In this document: piece by piece, positions 62,154 to 64,000 of the stretch
Layout: each line of letters starts with the position of its first letter
How positions within the stretch are numbered: position 1 is the first letter of the stretch
Source: Tolypothrix brevis GSE-NOS-MK-07-07A
GTDB lineage: Bacteria > Cyanobacteriota > Cyanobacteriia > Cyanobacteriales > Nostocaceae
Assembly (NCBI GenBank): GCA_019358985.1
Contig: JAHHIJ010000003.1
Coordinates: forward strand, 124,001-188,000
Length of the DNA: 64,000 nucleotides
Direction: 5' to 3'
Notes under the pieces: model-generated
The model's input: the letters and a program-made list of their open reading frames with translations, nothing else
The model's database searches: none
Told to the model about the DNA's origin: nothing
Program-made: the position numbers and the translations under genes

Positions 62154-63803
62154 TCAAATGCCGTAAGAGCGGGGATAGGGCTTTAGGAGTGTCTTAGCTT
62201 GATAGACATAAACGACGTTGATAACCACCCCACCTCGTCGAATCGGTATTGTTGCGATCGCATTAAAACTGCTAAAGTAACTTTCATAGCTAGCCATTAA
62301 GTCTTTTCTGAGATTAAAGGGGGCAGTAGTGATGTACAAGGCATCTTTTCCCAACCATTGCCCAGGTTTTGACCAAAAAGCAAAGCCACGCAGATCCTTG
62401 CCAATATCAAAGCAAGTAATTGGTGTGTCAGCTAGAGGTTTAAGGGACATCGCAATCGGTCCACCTAAATAATAGCGATTGGTAAATATAAAGCTAGAGT
62501 TGTGTAGCGCTGCACTGAGGACAGGAGATTCAGCAAAACCACGTCGCAGTTGCCGAATATCAATTAGCTCTGTAGAGGGGTCATCTTTGGGAGCCAAGAA
62601 TCCTCCCATTAAAGCGTATTGACTAGGCTTTTGCATGATTCCTGTTGTTATTTGCAGCAGGACAATAAGTAACATGCAGCTAACCGCAATTCCCGAACCT
62701 AACAGCCATCGTCGCACAGAACGTCTGGATTTCTCCTGCCAGATAACTGCCTGTTGTCCTAATAGTAAAGTTGTCCCCCAAAATCCTGGCATCGTCCAAG
62801 CCGGCAAAATTTGCCGATATCCTCCGATGAGAGTAAACCCGAAAATTATCGGTAGGGACACCCATAAAATCAATAGCACCGAAGGGTCTAAATTTTTTCT
62901 GGAAGTTAGTGATTTCTGATAAAAAAATTGATTTATTTGAGCTGCTACTTGTCGCAAACTCACCCACCAAAGCGGAAATCCGATGGTGGGAAATAAATAA
63001 GCTATGCCAAGTAACAAGACAGATATTACACTCAGCAGATTGTAGCCGCTTTTCGGCACTGCACGCTCTGACTGAAAACGAAAAGATACCCAATCATGCT
63101 GGATATTCCAAAACACAATTGGGGAAATGGTGATGATAAATAAGCATAATCCTAACCATGCCCAAGGCGATCGCACTACACAGCGATGACGTGGACTGGT
63201 TAAACAAAAACCAATTAGCCCCACTCCCAAAACAAAACCGTGATATTTGCTATCGCAAGCTAATCCTACCAAAATACCAAGAATTGCTAAACGGTAACTA
63301 GGGACGTATAAATTAGATGAGGAGGATTCTTGATTCCCAGACTGCCGAAAAAACTCATTAACCGCACAATATAAACTGGCTGACCAAAAAAACATCAGTG
63401 GACTGTCAGGTAAACTGAGGATGCCAAAGGTAACTTGAAAAATTGGACAGATGGTAGCGATGGCTAAAGTCAAATTGGCAGCTTTTGCAGAGAATAGTCT
63501 CTTGCTAGTCAGATATAATAGCAGCAAACTGCCTGTGTAGCAAATTATAGCTCCCAAGCGAATTGTGAATTGGGATACAACCCCACCAGTCAACCAGGGA
63601 CCAAAACCAGTTGTCAGCGCAACCAGAAATGGATGATCGAAATAGCTCCAGTCCAGATGCACACTGTAAAGATAGTAGTAAGCTTCATCAAAGGTAGGGT
63701 AAACCGAAAAAGCAAGGAAGGATCGAAACAGCAGTCCCCCAACCAGTAAAAAAAGCACTAACTGATTAGTTTTTTCAGCCAGCCATTTCTGAGCTATTTG
63801 CAT
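62154..63803 (-). CDS. GT39-type membrane glycosyltransferase (PMT/ArnT-like)
   Basis: The 549-residue integral membrane protein has about a dozen hydrophobic helices. The N-terminal first-loop motif PTFDEAYYYLYSVHLDWSYF contains the Asp-Glu pair used in GT-C enzymes, followed by DHPFLVALTTG. Later PAWTMPGFWGTTLLLGQQ and a soluble C-terminal part with AFWSKPGQWLGKDALYITTA fit dolichyl/undecaprenyl-phosphate-sugar transferases of the ArnT/PMT group. The acceptor is not evident. It is followed (upstream in coordinates) by a repeat and accessory genes, and its start lies near tRNA-Ser on the same strand. Confidence 0.85.
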   Translation of the reverse strand: MQIAQKWLAEKTNQLVLFLLVGGLLFRSFLAFSVYPTFDEAYYYLYSVHLDWSYFDHPFLVALTTGFGPWLTGGVVSQFTIRLGAIICYTGSLLLLYLTSKRLFSAKAANLTLAIATICPIFQVTFGILSLPDSPLMFFWSASLYCAVNEFFRQSGNQESSSSNLYVPSYRLAILGILVGLACDSKYHGFVLGVGLIGFCLTSPRHRCVVRSPWAWLGLCLFIITISPIVFWNIQHDWVSFRFQSERAVPKSGYNLLSVISVLLLGIAYLFPTIGFPLWWVSLRQVAAQINQFFYQKSLTSRKNLDPSVLLILWVSLPIIFGFTLIGGYRQILPAWTMPGFWGTTLLLGQQAVIWQEKSRRSVRRWLLGSGIAVSCMLLIVLLQITTGIMQKPSQYALMGGFLAPKDDPSTELIDIRQLRRGFAESPVLSAALHNSSFIFTNRYYLGGPIAMSLKPLADTPITCFDIGKDLRGFAFWSKPGQWLGKDALYITTAPFNLRKDLMASYESYFSSFNAIATIPIRRGGVVINVVYVYQAKTLLKPYPRSYGI

Positions 63804-63878
63804 TTACTTAGTCAGTGCTTAATATAGGCACTGAAGTGCTTACTACGAATCCATATGTAGTTAGACAGACTAGGAAAA

Positions 63879-63970
63879 CGGAGAGGGAGGGATTCGAACC
63901 CTCGGTACGGAGTTGCCTGCCGTACAACAGATTAGCAATCTGCCGCTTTCGACCACTCAGCCACCTCTCC
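63879..63970 (-). tRNA. tRNA-Ser (anticodon GCU)
   Basis: Class II tRNA of about 92 nt on the reverse strand. The acceptor is GGAGAGG/CCTCTCC with discriminator G, the D arm is GGCTGAGTGGTCGAAAGC, the anticodon loop TTGCTAA gives GCU, and a long variable arm TACGGCAGGCAACTCCGTA precedes the T arm GGTTCGAATCC. It reads AGC and AGU serine codons. CCA is not encoded. Confidence 0.95.
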
Positions 63971-64000
63971 AGGCTCACGATTATTGATCTTATCAGATTT

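Noticed and set aside
63879-63970. Attachment site for an integrated island at tRNA-Ser
   Set aside because: No integrase gene or duplicated tRNA 3' end was found in the window.

Overview
This window looks like the chromosome of a filamentous, probably heterocyst-forming cyanobacterium (order Nostocales). The evidence is oxygenic chlorophyll biosynthesis (AcsF, ChlI), a high-light-inducible protein, a helical carotenoid protein, a Tic20-like protein and an XisH/XisI pair. The octamer GCGATCGC (HIP1) is very frequent, and 7-bp short tandem repeats of the Nostocales type are scattered between and inside genes. Genus and species cannot be fixed from the sequence alone.

Layout. 0-5 kb: PadR regulator (cut by the window edge), acsF, a TM2 membrane protein, a DUF2996-type protein and glutaminase. 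5-8.2 kb: a solitary 1100-residue SNF2/RapA-type helicase resembling DpdE. 8.2-10.3 kb: a gene-poor, repeat-rich stretch with gene relics, plus a secreted spondin-domain protein with a PEP-CTERM tail. 10.3-14.2 kb: a class A penicillin-binding protein, folK and a NUDIX hydrolase. 14.2-20.4 kb: two Uma2 nuclease-fold genes, rplU-rpmA, a COG3541-like nucleotidyltransferase, chlI and dense palindromic repeats. 20.4-28.3 kb: queG, a HAD phosphatase, a helical carotenoid protein, a three-gene MacAB-like exporter and a TPR lipoprotein-like or periplasmic protein. 28.6-33.7 kb: a CheY-like regulator, a type IIA topoisomerase A subunit, an hli gene with promoter and terminator, and the principal sigma factor. 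33.7-35.6 kb: 1.9 kb without an intact gene, holding a fasciclin relic. 35.6-42.1 kb: a membrane-anchored unknown, an aminodeoxychorismate lyase-like protein, ftsH, a third Uma2, glcD and tRNA-Lys(CUU). 42.1-53.7 kb: cinA, a MraY/WecA-family transferase, glyA, tic20, a FAH-family enzyme, rpsF, a coiled-coil protein, a STAS protein, dedA, argG and a family 2 glycosyltransferase. 53.8-59.9 kb: rpsB, tsf, an acidic-repeat protein and recG. 59.9-64 kb: a small accessory patch (secreted small proteins, DUF4288-like, xisI-xisH), a GT39-type membrane glycosyltransferase and tRNA-Ser(GCU).

Most intact genes are housekeeping genes and show no large horizontally acquired island. The most unusual content lies between genes. 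One large family of palindromes has arms GAGACG...CGTCTC and occurs more than 20 times, sometimes inside coding sequences or forming stop codons. A two-hairpin element has an outer stem that changes sequence while keeping its pairing. Several MITE-like elements have terminal inverted repeats. There are also relics of Uma2 and fasciclin genes. The protein-coding candidates for a less described system are the lone DpdE-like helicase and the DUF4288/XisHI patch.
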